From positions 3,038,001 through 3,102,000 of the forward strand of contig JAFEKR010000006.1 of assembly GCA_019022495.1 (NCBI GenBank): a stretch of 64,000 nucleotides of DNA. Reading direction: 5' to 3'. The translations under genes and the position numbers were made by a program. This stretch comes from Epichloe hybrida (taxonomy: Eukaryota > Ascomycota > Sordariomycetes > Hypocreales > Clavicipitaceae). Positions 22,410-35,300 of the stretch are shown here, piece by piece. The number at the start of each line of letters is the position of its first letter. Positions within the stretch are counted from its first letter, which is position 1. The notes beneath the pieces are model-generated. The model ran no database searches and was not told the origin of the DNA. It was given only the letters and a program-made list of their open reading frames with translations.

Positions 22410-23008
22410 GGCTCAAGATCCCGATTTGCCGGAACTGATCATCCTGCTCACAGATGGCAGCGTAATGTGAAATGTCACAGCTGGAGCAGCGGGAGGGTCC
22501 TCCATTTTATGCATGCGTACAGCTGCACTTGCAACTTGCAGTTGGCTGATGAGGTTCTGCGCCAGGTTTGGAAGGTTATGCTGGGGAAAACACGACCTCC
22601 CTTCCTTTTGACTATTCTCCACTACGTGCATCCACGTGCAAGCGTCGCGCAGTCCTGTTGGCACTTATCGATGGTAACCGACCCCAGTCCACACCAAAAA
22701 CCTTCTTTCAACGACGACGACGACGACGACGACGAGACATCCTGCATCGCCGGACCCAACACGCCGCCAAAAGACGAAAGGCATCTCGGCCTATGCGGTG
22801 GAAGGAATAGACGTCGACAATCCCGCAACCATATGTGCAGTCCCCCCACTACATCCGACCCGATGCCTTCAGCTCCCTCGTCGATGGCTTCGGTAATTTA
22901 AGACAAAGCGTCCTCGCTTGCCACTCGTCGAAATCGTATCATCTACGGCTGCGCCGCCGCGATCCTGATTCGGTTCCGTGCGCCAGTCGGGCGAAAGTCC
23001 GGCCAGCC
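22410..23008. other. Region upstream of palH
   Basis: Contains a run of eight CGA/GAC-type triplets at about 22710-22735. Short frames here look like chance openings in GC-rich DNA. It should hold the palH promoter and possibly a short first exon. Confidence 0.5.
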
Positions 23009-25566
23009 ATGTCGACGAGCTTGGTCCCTTCGGGGACCGCAACTTCCATCGTCACCAAACTCGTCTCGACGGCTCTGGCAACAACTTCTGCCGCGATCCT
23101 CTCGGCGCCCACGACGTATCCGAGCATTGCTGTCCCGACGCGCAGTTCCCTCAGCGACTCCAGCCTCAGCTCGCATGATCAGGCAAACCAGCCCCTGGTG
23201 TCAAATTATCGCGACCCGTTCTATGCCTCGACCTTTCCCATGTGCTACGCTCTGGCTGCATCCACCGTCACGGCCTACATGCTGCTGATGATGCTCTTCA
23301 TCACACCGAGGTCCTTTCTGGACGGCGGCGTCGTCTACCTCGGGCGCCGCTCGGGTTTCACACACAGTTCCTCCGGAGGAGAGAGCATCGGCGGCCGCCC
23401 ATGGCTTCAGAAAGTCGCCGCGCTGACGGTGGCTGTTTCTCTCACCATTGCCACCTACGATACGTTCAAAGTTGCCGCGCATCAGTACAGCTACGGCGTG
23501 CAGAATGCGGCCATTATGCAGTCGGAGGTCATGGGCAGTCTGGAGCTCAGAGTCACACGCCTGGTGTCCAACTTTTTCCTCTGGCTCGCCCAGGCCCAGA
23601 CCCTGATCCGTTTATTTCCACGACACCGAGAAAAGGTCATCATCAAGTGGGTGGCATTTGCCCTCATCACACTCGACCTCATCTTTTCGGCCATCAACAG
23701 TTTCAAGCCTGGTGAATCGGGCACTTCCGGTCCCAATCCGGCCGCAGGAAGTTTTGACCATCCTATCCCAGCTCTGAGTTACATGTTTCAGCTCCTGCTC
23801 GGTGTTTTGTACGCAGCGTGGGTTATTTACTACTCGCTCATGAAGAAACGCTATGCATTCTATCATCCCTTGATGAAGAACATGTGCGCCTTGGCCATTA
23901 TTTCGCTGACCTCGATCCTCATACCCGTGGTCTTTTTCATTCTGGACATATCACGGCCCAAGTTTGCCGGCTGGGGTGACTACGTGCGATGGGTCGGTGC
24001 CGCCGCTGCCAGTGTCATCGTTTGGGAATGGGTCGAGCGAATTGAAGCTCTTGAGCGAGAGCAGAAGAAGGGTGGCATCCCGGTCGAGAGGTCTTCGATG
24101 GAGATGACGTGCTCGAGGTAAGCGCACTGGATTACCCGTGGGATCGAAAGCGCAGGCACCGCAAAGATGGCAACAACAACAACAACAACAACAACGACAA
24201 CAGCGACAGCAGCAATCACAATGACACTAGCCCGGGAGGACGAGGCGGTAGTAGTGGAAACCGAGGCAATCGCAGTCAGATCCCGGGAACTGGCACTCTC
24301 GGCGGCGTCATGGAACGGAGGAATCGCCCAGATCACGCCCCTTCAAACGTCTGGCCTGTAGTCTCCACCCTCACCGGCCGCCAACGTGGCCATTCCCGGA
24401 ACGCAACGCAGGACACGGCAACGGCAACGGCCCCGGCTGAACAGCCTTCGCAGCGCTCCATGGCAGGCATATTCCGGCCCCCCTGGCCGGCTCGGCCTGC
24501 CGCCACCGTGACTCCCTTGAGCCGGACAGACACGCCAAGTGTGGCGAGCACAGTATACGCCGTCCGATATCAGCCTTGCTCGGAAACGACTGGACGTACT
24601 CCTGATCCCTTTGCGCGAACCCCGGATCCACAACCTCTTCCGCCTCTTCCCCCCCCAACCCAATCACCGCCACAACAGCAAATACACCAACACCAAAACC
24701 AAAACCAACATAATCAGCACCTGTCATCACACTCACCGCCACAATCGCACAGCAGCTCCGCGGATTCGTCTCCGCAAGACGACTCGCAACCAACGAGCCA
24801 GACACGCATGGAGAGCCCATCGCCCGGGCAGCGCCAGGAGCGCCATACCAGCACTCAACAGGCCATGATAGGCACGGTACCCTCTACAAACAGCGCAGCC
24901 GACCTTGAAGCCCATTCTCCGATGCCAAGTCGCACCGGCCGCTGGCAGGCACTGACACAGACGTCCAGCCGGCGCTCGCCAGATCTCCCACAGCCCCGGA
25001 CACACATGGCGGCCCCGCAGGACAAGATGCGCCACGACTCCATGAGCAGCAGCCGCTGGGATATCAAGTCACGCCTGGAAATGTTCGCCGCGAACCAAGC
25101 GGACAGGATACGCGAGAGGCTCCGACCGACCACCGACACGGACAGTCTCCCCGTGACGTATATCCCGGCGCCGCCTCGCCAGGGAGCCGCCCTTCGAGAA
25201 GTCCTCGAAGAAGACGAAGTCGGCCGACGCCCAAGCTCATGCGATTCTGACGACGGACATGGACACGGACACGGGCCTTGGTCCCAGGCCCAGCTCCAGC
25301 TCCAGCTCCAGCCAAATGTCGCATACCAGCAGGGTATTATGGCCTCGCCAGGCCAAGAACAACACGTACCATCTACGAACCCACCCCTCTGGCCAGGCGT
25401 AAGACGGCATACCGTGTCGTACCAAGACGACGACGAGTTCTCCTACACAGACGAGTCCATAGACGAATTTAGCGTCGCCGAGGAATCAAGGGTCCTGGAA
25501 TCGGAAGAGGATTCGGGCCCGTCTCGTGGTGTGGACGCAGATGAGTCCGGTGGACGGAGGACTTAG
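23009..25566 (+). CDS. palH: PalH/Rim21, ambient-pH sensor membrane protein (with apparent frameshift)
   Basis: PalH is the plasma-membrane sensor of the Pal/Rim pathway; with the arrestin PalF it triggers ESCRT-linked proteolysis of the transcription factor PacC at alkaline pH. The first part (23009-24080) has a short extracellular N terminus, then the family hallmark YRDPFYASTFPMCYALAAST, ITPRSFLDGG and about seven hydrophobic segments ending at WEWVERIEALERE. The cytoplasmic tail (24082-25566) has the family-typical GREVFDGDDVLEV, a poly-Asn run (about 24172-24195), and Pro/Gln/Ser-rich low complexity. The two parts are in different frames: one base is missing at the CCC run 24079-24081. 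Restoring it would give about 852 residues, normal for the family. No intron explains the shift without deleting the conserved WEWVERIEALERE block. I chose the ATG at 23009, the first in frame; a spliced upstream start is possible. Confidence 0.9.
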
Positions 25567-26224
25567 GCTGTGGTGCATTGGATTGGATGGTGTCTTTTAG
25601 CGCGGCGTTGGATACACGGTTGTCTTTTTTTAAGAGAGGGTGGGGGGGGGCTTTGAGATGCGAATTATTTATTTAACACGAGTACCATGGTGTATTGTAT
25701 TCCACCACGTTTATTCTACATTATTTTTCTCGAGTGCAGGGGGGTATTGTAATTTCCATCTGGTGAAAGCAGAATCCAGGGCAGCACAAGTACGGAAAGT
25801 CAGCGATACTGAATCCGGTACGATGACGCACACTTGTATCTGAAGGCCGCGCGAGTACGTTCCATGCGCACGCAAAGTCGCGCAATGAAACATGGAGGAC
25901 GTAGTGCTCCTCGATAATGCATGAGACACGCACGCAATTGTCTGGGAGTGAGAATGACAGAATACACAGGACACGACGGTTTGACCAACCATGTTCGATG
26001 CCGCGAATTCGTGAGGCGCGGCTGTGATGACCACGCATCCATCCCCTCCCGACTTGCCGCGTTGATATTGACTCCTGTCGTCGAGAAATGACATACACCA
26101 CGACCACTTGGCAGGGCCTTGACATGTCACTCGTTGTCACTCGTTGACTGGCCATGTCGTCCACCGTGGAATACATACATGAGCGCCAATGCCCACGCTT
26201 GGGAAGAGAAAAAAAAAAAACCTC
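25567..26224. other. Convergent intergenic region palH/cul4
   Basis: Both neighbouring genes end into this region, so it should hold two 3' untranslated regions and terminators. It contains an A12 run near 26208-26219 and a G-run near 25643. I see no gene; overlapping minus-strand frames of about 140 codons show no recognisable domain. Confidence 0.6.
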
Positions 26225-28809
26225 TCAGGCAAGATAAGTGTAACAGCTGTCCTCTCGTTCAATGTAGTCCTTTTCGATCAGGCTGTCACCACATGTTAGC
26301 GCTTTGAAATCCCGTGGATGTCCATGTCAGAGTGCAGCTGCAGCTCGTACCTCTCGATTTCCTTCTTGATAGCCGCGGGTTCGACGCTGCCCCTCGTCTT
26401 GGTCAAGTTGATTACTTCGGCGACCAGTTCCGCGTGGCCCATCGACTTGCGGCCCTTCATGATGCGCACAATGGCGGCCTGTGTCTCGAAGCGCCTGTCC
26501 TGGGCGATTCGCTCGTGCGTGGCCTTGTTCTCCTCCTTGGTCTCCTTGAGCTGGATCTGGTTGATCTTGACGCGGTACTTGGGGTCCGTGAAGGCCTTGT
26601 TGAACGTGAATGTGTCGGTGGGGCTGACGTCCCGGCCCTTGGGATGTTTGGTGATGACGCGGTACTTGCCGCATGCGAGGGATTGCAGCGTGCGGTCCAG
26701 GTCCCCGCCCTGGAGGCCCGTTGCCGACGATATTTGCTTGTAGGAGAGGAAGCCCTCGGGGGGCTCGCTGTTGAACAGCATGAGCATGACGGCCTGGAAC
26801 GCCGAGACGAGCAGCTCGCGCGTGCCCTTGGGAAAGGTCGCCTTGATGGAGCAGTGGGCGAGCGAGTGCTTCCAGGTGAGAAGCCGGCCCGTGTGCTTGT
26901 CCTTGTAGTGCTGGTCGAAGCGCTCGATTTCCGTCGCCACCTCGTCGGGTAGGCTGATCCGGGAATCGGGATATGTTGGCCACGCCGAGGCCGACAGGAC
27001 CATGACGGACAGGTCAACGGGCGGCGCGCGTCGTTCCCTGTTCGCCCGCCTCCAAAGCCCGTAGGCGTCCATCTCGTCCCTGGCAAGCTCTTGGTCTTTG
27101 AACATTTGCTCCAGGTTGTGGGTGAAGTTGGAGCCGCACTCGCCTCGGAGCTTGGTCAGCATGTTGCGCTCCGCATCCTTGCTCGCGCTTCGACCCATCA
27201 GCAAACGTCGGGCAAGATCCTTCTTGTAGAACGCCTCAAAGGCATCTTTGCCTTCGATGAATCGGAAAAGCTCCAGTGCCTGGTCGAGCTGTCTGTCCAG
27301 CTCGGCGTCCTCGTCCGCGGTGCTGGCTTGGCCCTCCTTCTCGGCGGTAGCCCTGTCCTGCACATCCGACAGAAGTTCCTTGGGCAACGCCTTCAAGCCG
27401 CCCCGGAGCAGCATGTCGATATACCTGGCCGTCATCTCTCCAATCTTGGACGTCCCTGAGTCCCAGCATGACGCTATCTTCCGATCATTCATGAATTTGC
27501 CAAACGCTTCTCGCATGCCCCATAAAAAGTCCTCGTCTTTCTGGAAGGCATCTCGAATCAGGAGATCCAGCGATCGTCTCAGTTCCAACAAGCGGAGAAC
27601 CATCTCATCCCCCTTTTGTTTGTCCGATATTATGTCGGTCCCAGTCTGCCTGATGTATTCGCTCCAAGGGGCCTTCATCTTCTTCTGAATGCCCGAGAGG
27701 CGTAGTAGATCGTACAAGCCCTTCATTGACTTGACATCCTTATCTGATAGTAGCTTGGACAAGCTGTCCGAGTGCAGTAATTTCTCGGAATAGCTCTCAA
27801 TCAGTATGTCGTGCGCTGAATCTAGAAGCTGTTTCTCGGTAGTGCTGTCGAAGTTGTATGCGATGCATCGATGCTCCTCCTTGGCCAGAAGAGTCTCACA
27901 CGCCGAAATGTAGTCCTTGAGTGATGACGTGCTCCACGATTCGCCAAACTCTTCAAAGTACGCCCTTGACTGCCGCAGGAATACGGGATCAAACTGCTTG
28001 ACGTATACTCCCAGGACGTAAAGCATGCGGATGGTTTCCTTCAGCAGGGGCGAATCCAGCTGGCCGTCGCCGCGGCGATCGTGTTCAATCATGTCGCACA
28101 CTCCACCGATGACCCTGTCACCAAGTGAGCTGGCGTGGGCCTGCGACTGCTGCGGCGGAAAGACCATTCGCCTGAAATAAGTGATGGCCATGTCGTTGAT
28201 GGACGGCAGAGATTCCCGCAGCAGATATGTCCTATCCAGGTAGCTAAACGTCGACCGAATGGTAATAGTCTGGGCGTCCCAAGACTTCCATTCTTCCCTC
28301 ACACTTCTCAGCACGTCCATGTTTGACTGTCCGCCATTGCGCCTTATCCTCGGCAAGACGGCCGACTGCAAGTGGGCGTCTACGCGCTCTTTCAGCAAAC
28401 GATAGACTCTGGCGGCATTGCCCCTGCGACACACGTCTTCCACGCCGCGGTACAGACGCTCCAGCGGCACAGCCGGCCGTCTTGCGAAAAAGATGGCCGC
28501 CAGGGCTTCCTCCAGGTCCGTCTCTATCCTTGCATAGTACTGTTCCACCTGTGACTCCCGGTCCACGGGCGGTCGCTGGTTCTTGATGACGAGCCTCTTG
28601 GCTCCCGTATATGGTTGAAATGCCGAAGGCCGCTCGGTGAGATCGATCGTCTCGGGCAACTTGCCCCTCGCCTTGGCAGTAGCCATGACGGCAACGGGCC
28701 AGCCGGCGTGTCGAGGTCGTTTGGCGTCGGCAGAGGACGAGGGCGGTGATGAAGAGAGACGCTGTCGTCGGCGGGAAGCGTGGTGCGAATCGGGCGATCC
28801 GGATTGCAT
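26225..28809 (-). CDS. cul4: Cullin-4, scaffold of CRL4 ubiquitin ligases
   Basis: Cul4 holds the DDB1 adaptor at its N terminus and the RING protein Rbx1 and E2 at its C terminus; in fungi CRL4 acts in DNA repair, replication licensing and heterochromatin. Two exons, 28809-26351 and 26282-26225, with a 68-nt GT-AG intron give 838 residues. The splice is decisive: without it the protein would end on non-cullin sequence, with it the end is SLIEKDYIERE...YTYLA, the standard cullin terminus. A disordered, basic N-terminal 60 residues precede the cullin repeats (about 90-450). The cullin homology domain (about 510-730) includes ELFRFIEGKDAFEAFYKKDL and LARRLLMGRSAS. The winged-helix end contains IVRIMKGRKSM; the neddylated lysine should be Lys785. 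CUL4 rather than CUL1 or CUL3 is inferred from the KRLVIKN start and overall similarity. Confidence 0.94.
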
Positions 28810-28810
28810 G

Positions 28811-28838
28811 GAATGAATGAATGAATGAATGAATGAAT
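28811..28838. repeat. GAAT tetranucleotide microsatellite
   Basis: Seven GAAT units immediately 5' of the cul4 start codon, so they sit in its 5' untranslated region. Length change here could alter leader length. Confidence 0.9.
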
Positions 28839-29332
28839 TCGGCCGAAGGGATGTGTCGCAGTCGCAACAGGGTTAATCTAGGCGCAGAGGAGAGCAGGGC
28901 TGCTGTCTGAGGCTGTACGAACGGAGCATGGATGGGCGCGAGATGTCAGGCACTAGAGATTATGGATTTTACTGCGAGCTCAAGGTCGAGGCAAAAGGTG
29001 GAGGCCTGATATTGAAGCTCGACATTGAAATCCCAACAAGTGAGGTCGGGTGGGTCGGTCGAGTTGAGTGTGGGGAAGCTGCGATCAGCAAATGGTCATG
29101 TGGTGATTACATACGGACTATGTGGTTGACAACACAAGCATTCTCATCTCTCTCGCCTTCATGCTATATCTACCTACCTACCCTAATACAATACAAAATA
29201 ACATAGAATATTCTCCGCGACATGTACTCGCTCCTGACAACCCATGTCCGATATGCAAGAATTTCGTCCCTCCAAAAAATGAAACAACAATGCGTCATCA
29301 GCCCCCCACCCCCCATCCACAGTGCACACATA
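28839..29332. other. Intergenic region between cul4 and tel1
   Basis: Holds the cul4 promoter and the tel1 3' region; both genes read on the minus strand. No open frame of note, only short pyrimidine-rich runs (near 29301-29317). Confidence 0.6.
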
Positions 29333-32300
29333 TCAGGCATATGCAGCCCATCCTAAGCAAGTCTCTCGTCAGTAAGCTGCTCCAAAATGACCCTCAAGGA
29401 AGCGTCTGCGTCTTACCCGAATACAATACAGACAAGTTACGTTCATCCGTAGCCATATTGATGAGATCGTTCACTGTCGCAGTCACGCTCAATGTCTTGG
29501 ACAGCTTCTTGCGCACCACTTCCAGCGCGCGATCTGCCTCTGAGGGCTCATTCGTGCGACTGTTGTTCTTGCGTGCCTTCTTTGTCTCGGCAGCTTCACT
29601 GGGCTCTGGCTCGTCCGCGCCGCCCTCCTCGTCGCGGGCTTTTTGCAACTTGGCCAGTCGTAGTGGCGATATCGACCACGTGTACAACGGATCGTATCGC
29701 AACACGTCGAGAATCGTCATGATGGAGTACTGCTCTTCACGCAACGCGTCCAGCGTGAACTCGCAGCAACGGCGGAAAACGCCTTCCGTCTTCGTTATGC
29801 CCATGCCGTCTACAATGTCTCGTGTCAGTCGGAACGGTACCAGTTCTGGTACGGGGAGGATGCGTCCCGCTTCGAACGCGACGCCGAGATCAATGTGCAC
29901 GGCCTCGCCAGTTCTTGTGTCCAACAGGATGTTGTGTCCGTGGCGATCTCCGAGACCAAGCACATGCCCGAGCATGGATATGGCTGCCGTACTTCTGGTA
30001 TACGCCAACCGACGGGTGAACCACTCATCGGGGTCCGCAAAGTACTCCATGAAGAAGTATCTCATGACTGGTTGAAACCGCTCTGCGACCTTCCGGTACG
30101 TGCTGAGCCGAGTCTCTGTGGACCGGTTCTGGACATTGAATATCTCCTTGCGGCACTGCGAACCCTTGAGATCACGCGGGTGATATCTCTCGTGAGCAGG
30201 CATGAGGAACTCGTGCAACGGAATGGTCTTGGGCACGAATTCAATCAAACCTGACGACGCTGTCAGCGGCAACACCTTGTAGGTTCTGATGCCGAGATTC
30301 CGCTGTTGGGTGCTCCTGTGTAGTTTCAACAAAGACGACACAGCAGCAAACACCTGCTCCATGATGGCGTCCTGGCGAAGGTCATCGTGCCCGCCCTTCA
30401 CCAGCTGCTTATACTTGACTCCGTTACTGCCCACTGCCGTGATAATTTTGGGAGCGCTGACGCCCGACGCAATCGTCATTGAGGGCTCCAGCTTGGATAT
30501 TATGGGCACTTTGGAGTAGTCCTTGGTGACGGAAACGTCTATGTGAAGTGTCGGGGGCGGGATGGGATACCGCGCGAGGCAGCTCACCAGGTACTGGCCA
30601 GCGGTACAGTCCTTGATGGGTATTTTGGCTCCAGACTTATACTTGTTCGGGTTCCTGTCCATGGCAAGTCCATGGTAGTACTTGCTGGTCTTGTCTATTG
30701 ACAGCCAAATGTTTGCCACGGATTTGGTTGCCGCGAGCTGCTGGGCGACCTTCTCCGTTGCCTTGACACGCTGAACAGCCACATCGTCCTTTTGCTGAGC
30801 TCTGGCCTTGGTTCCAGACCAGATCTGATACATACCATGGTATGGATGATCGACACAGATATTGTATATCAACTCAAACAAGAGCTTCTGGAATGTGCTG
30901 TCTTGGTTTTGTAAACGAGACGTGAGCTGGTTCATTAGTGTCGCGAATTTCCTCGTGGGCACCAGTGACAGACTCTTCATGACTGCTTTGCTCGTGGATT
31001 CGTCACCAGACCGCTCGAGCCACAGCGCGGTGAATCGCAGAGCGTCGTTGTTGAATTCCTCGGATGAAATAAGTGACAGTAGGTAATTCTCCAAACTCAG
31101 CTGAACGAACTCGCTGCGCGTCTGCTCTACCCGTTTCAACTCTTTCTCGTCAAGTTCCAGCCATTGTTTCTCCTTTGATAGGACGTGGGCGTATTTAGTC
31201 TTGAGCTGTGTCTCCTTGGTCGAGTCGATGAGGGCTTTGAGGTCTTTGACCTCGTCATTCTTTGCCTTTCTCAGATTTTGCAATCTTGCTAGATCCTCAA
31301 GTCCATCTGGATCCTGCAGTTGCTTGTCGCAGAAAGTAGCAAATTGATGGTATACTGCGCCTGCCTCGCTGCTATGTCCACCCTTAAGTTCCTTCAGCGC
31401 TGGCCCAAGGTAGGATTTCTGTATGTCATGAGGATTCTCCAACCGGGCAAGAGACACCTTGTGCCCAATCTTGGACAACAAATCAGACCGACAAACACGA
31501 ATGCTCTGTTTAGTGAGTGAAGAATTCCTGTCAATGGCTTGCAGCATTCGGATCGATGTTCCCATCTCCCCATGATCCCACAGTGAGTTGGCAACTTCAA
31601 TCTTGATAGCCGCGTCCACGTGTAAATTCAGATCCTCGCATTGTGGGATGAGCTCGGTGAGCGCAGTGGCGATGTTCAAAGACTCCTGCGTGGCTTGATG
31701 GTAGCGATATATACCTGAAGATAAGATCATCGACTCAACTTGCATCTGTCGTAGCACCTCTGCCGAAAGCTTTGCGTTTTTCACGAGGCCGAGGTGCTGA
31801 CACAGCATGCTTACAGTCGTCTCTCGACATGACAGAACGTGGCCAACAGCGCCGTATCTACCGGATTTAGTAACAGTCGGGCGTAGGTACATGAGGATTT
31901 CGGTACTCACAGTCCACTGCGCATCCATTCAGACCGAGACTCGAATGTTTTGAGCATGTATCGCACCTCGGACGATTCGGAAATGTTCAGCACATCGTCC
32001 AATTCCGTTAAAGCTGCCAGTGTTGCCAATTGGCCCCGTAAAGCCGTCGCATTCAGCGTTGAGCGGGCAATGCTCCGCATGATCCCGCCAAAGCCATCGT
32101 AAATAGCTTGTTGAACGGTCGACAGCTCTGTTGAATTATGAATACTTTGGTATGCTTGATACAGTATCACAGCGTGATGATCACTATTGCCAGGTGCTGG
32201 GAGGTTCCACATCTCCAACCGCCTTGCCGTGTTGAAAGTGCTATCCAATGAATGTCCATTGGTGCCAGAAAGCTCTTGAGTATTGAGAACCGAGTGCGAA

Positions 32301-35300
32301 AGACCTGAAAGTCCAAGCGTCCCGAGTGCCTTGACAAGCGCCTGACCATCAGCCCCGGCGTCCTTTCGTCGGAGTCGAAGATGACTGTCGTACTGTGCCC
32401 CGCGGAACGCCAAGCTTTTGGATCCTTCATTCTCGTATTCAACACGAGCAAGCACTTTGGATAAGCTTGCATCTTCAGGGAGTCCATAGTAAGCGTCTGG
32501 ATCATCAATGTTCTCGAAGATGGTGAGCAGCGTTTCACTCATGTCTTGCTCTCTATGCGCTGAAGATCTTCGGGACGACCTAGTCGTATCAGAAGAAACT
32601 AGTTCGGCAAATAAAAGGGCTGTCTTTTGCATACCACATCGAGAAGCAGCGGTGGAAGCCACTGCATATTCGATGTCCAGCCAATGCATCCGGTCGGCAA
32701 TAGAAGATTCCTTTGGATACTCCTGAGTTCGCAAGTACAAGATGGTGTTCATCAACAACTTCAAGTTTTCCATAGCGGCAGGTTTTTCCTCTCTCAACCA
32801 TTCTACCAAGGATGAAGACATTTGTTTCTTTATCAGTTGCTGATGCTCCAGCTGAAAGCTTAGAACCAGATGAATGATGAACGGGAATGCCTTCTCTGCG
32901 AAGCCGGGGACTTCAACGAGTATAGGCAGCAAGGCGGACAGCAGTATCGAGTCCGGTACAGCTGAAGCTAGATGGATGCTGATTTTTTGAAGCCACTGCG
33001 AGGAGGCAATGTTGTCGTTCCAGATAGAATGCTCGTCATCAAATCTTGAGCTACTCGTTTCAGTCAGTGAACGGGAATGAAAGTCACCCCATTGCGAAGC
33101 AGTGAAAAGGCTATCTGATAGAGTTCTTTGACAAGCAACAAGCAAAGGCTCATCTTCAACTTCGATTGCACGCGAGACAGCTTTCCTTATCGCAAACTCA
33201 GCTAAACCAGCAACAGTTGAATTTTGATCTGCTGTAAGGTCTTGAAGCAGGTATAGCAGTCCCATCTCAGAGCCATTAGATCCAGGTGCAATACGACCGT
33301 ATAGACTGAGGTTTGTCTCTTTAAGCACACCATCCGGAATAGCTCCAGACGCAGCAAATGATCGGCCAACAACGCGTCCTGCCCAAGAAAGGTAATTCGC
33401 GCTAAGATCTTGTGCTTCACAGCTTTTCCATACTTTTGAAGCTTGGTCGATCGCTGCCTTGTCCGTCTCGACAATGTCTTCCGTAATAGTGACTGGTATT
33501 TCGAAGTCACCACAGAGGAGTTTCAGCGCGAGCTCACGCGATGCCTCATTCAGTAGCCGTTTTCCCGTGACACCGTCCTTGAGTATGTCCAGAAGCAATT
33601 TGCTTTCTGATGTTCCCTTTGCAGCATTGCCGGATGACCTGATATGCGCTGCAGAATGTGTGATGGATCTGAAAAGTGCGGACTGGCTATCATCCTCGAA
33701 CATGGTTGAAGTGTAGTCCGAAAGATAATTGCTGAACCAGTCGTGGAATTTCTGAGCTTTGCTCATCGTGGCTATGAACTGGCTTTCCTGGGTTGTGCTC
33801 GACTGACTCGACTCGAGAAACACACGAAGCGAAGCAAGAGTCGACAGTGCATACCCTGCTAGGAAAGATGGTTTCTCGGCTAGGTATTTGCGACCCCCGG
33901 AAAGGAGATACTGGCTCAGCCCCAATGCATCGTCCGCACATTCAGAGTCCACGATGAACCCTCGGATGGAGTTGAGAAGCATCTCGACACAGTGGGATTC
34001 TAACGCCACGGCATCTGCTAAACAGATCACCAGCCGGACTTTTCTCAGCACCGAACAAGCATGAAGTGAGCCCAATGCTGGGTGCACTGTGTTGAAAAGC
34101 CTTCTCGTAACTAGCAGGACCAAAGGGGGGGTCCAGATGTCGTGGAATTCGGCCCCTGTATTTTTGCAAAGCCTAAAAATGTCGTGGATGACAAACTTGG
34201 CTCGAAACGTTGGCTGCTGATTGGGTGGTAATCTGTTGGTTGAGTGGGAGAATTTCTTGATCATCTCCAAATTCTCCAAGGCATACGCAAAAGCTTCATT
34301 ATTGCCAAGAAACTTCTCAAGACGATCTTCCTGATCCAAAAGGTCGAAAAAGCATGCAATAGTGTCCACAAAATTGACGTGGATCGACTCCATGTACGCC
34401 TTACGTCCAATCGTCTCCCTGATATAATCTTCACCTTTGCCGTTGCCAATATCCCCATACACGCCTCCAAACGCCATACTGTAGGAGAGGCATGTGGCGA
34501 AGTTGTTTCGTATCAGGTCGCCTTCTTTTACTGCAAGTGTTTTGGCTAGGACGGCGATAGCTGGCTTTTGGACTCGCATTATTGCAAGCGCAATGGCATC
34601 TGCTTGAGCCGACTGAAGTATATCGGTCAAGTCCTTGAAGCCAAAAATGGAAAAGGGGATGTTTTCAACAGGGTCGTTTTCCATCCAAGTGTAAAGCAGC
34701 TGACGAGAGAAGAGGCGGAAAAGCTCCTTCGCTGACTTCAGCTTGAGCGTGCTTGATACCTCAGCGAGGCACCACCTTGCATAGTCGATGGATTTGGCAA
34801 CCTTTCCTGGTGTCTCGAAAATATGATAGATGCATCGGCGAAGAAGATTCGGCCAGCGGCAGGCCAGTTTGGACAAGGCAAGCAACCTGAAGGCAAGGCC
34901 TGATGTATCGTCAGGATTGGTAGGCAGACTGGCCAGCACGTCCATGAATATCTCGTCATGAAGAGTCAGTATGAACAGTTCAAATATGCCAGCGATCCTC
35001 TCCGCGATAAAACATTTGGCTTGCATATTGGAAGATTGCAGAATATGAAGCAGTGACGTGCGACAAGAATCCAACCCAAGGTTGGTCCCGTATGAAGGTC
35101 TTGCGCGAAGCAATGTGAAGAGCAATCGTGCCATGGAGATTTCGGCTTTGGTCGAAAAAAAATTGGATTTTAGACAGAGTTTCACAAAGTAATTGTATAA
35201 GTCACCAACGGCTTCAGCGAGTTCATGCCTGTCATTCAACCAAATGTTGTGTAGGCCATCGAGCACGTCGAGGCAAGTAGTAATTGCCACCTCGCAACAT

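Noticed and set aside
22389..22901. 170-codon frame upstream of palH as a separate gene
   Set aside because: Dominated by a triplet repeat (poly-Asp) and without similarity I recognise; it overlaps probable palH leader sequence.
26314..26983. Long antisense and alternative frames across cul4
   Set aside because: They mirror the codon bias of the GC-rich cul4 coding sequence and encode Arg/Pro/Gly-rich text without domains.
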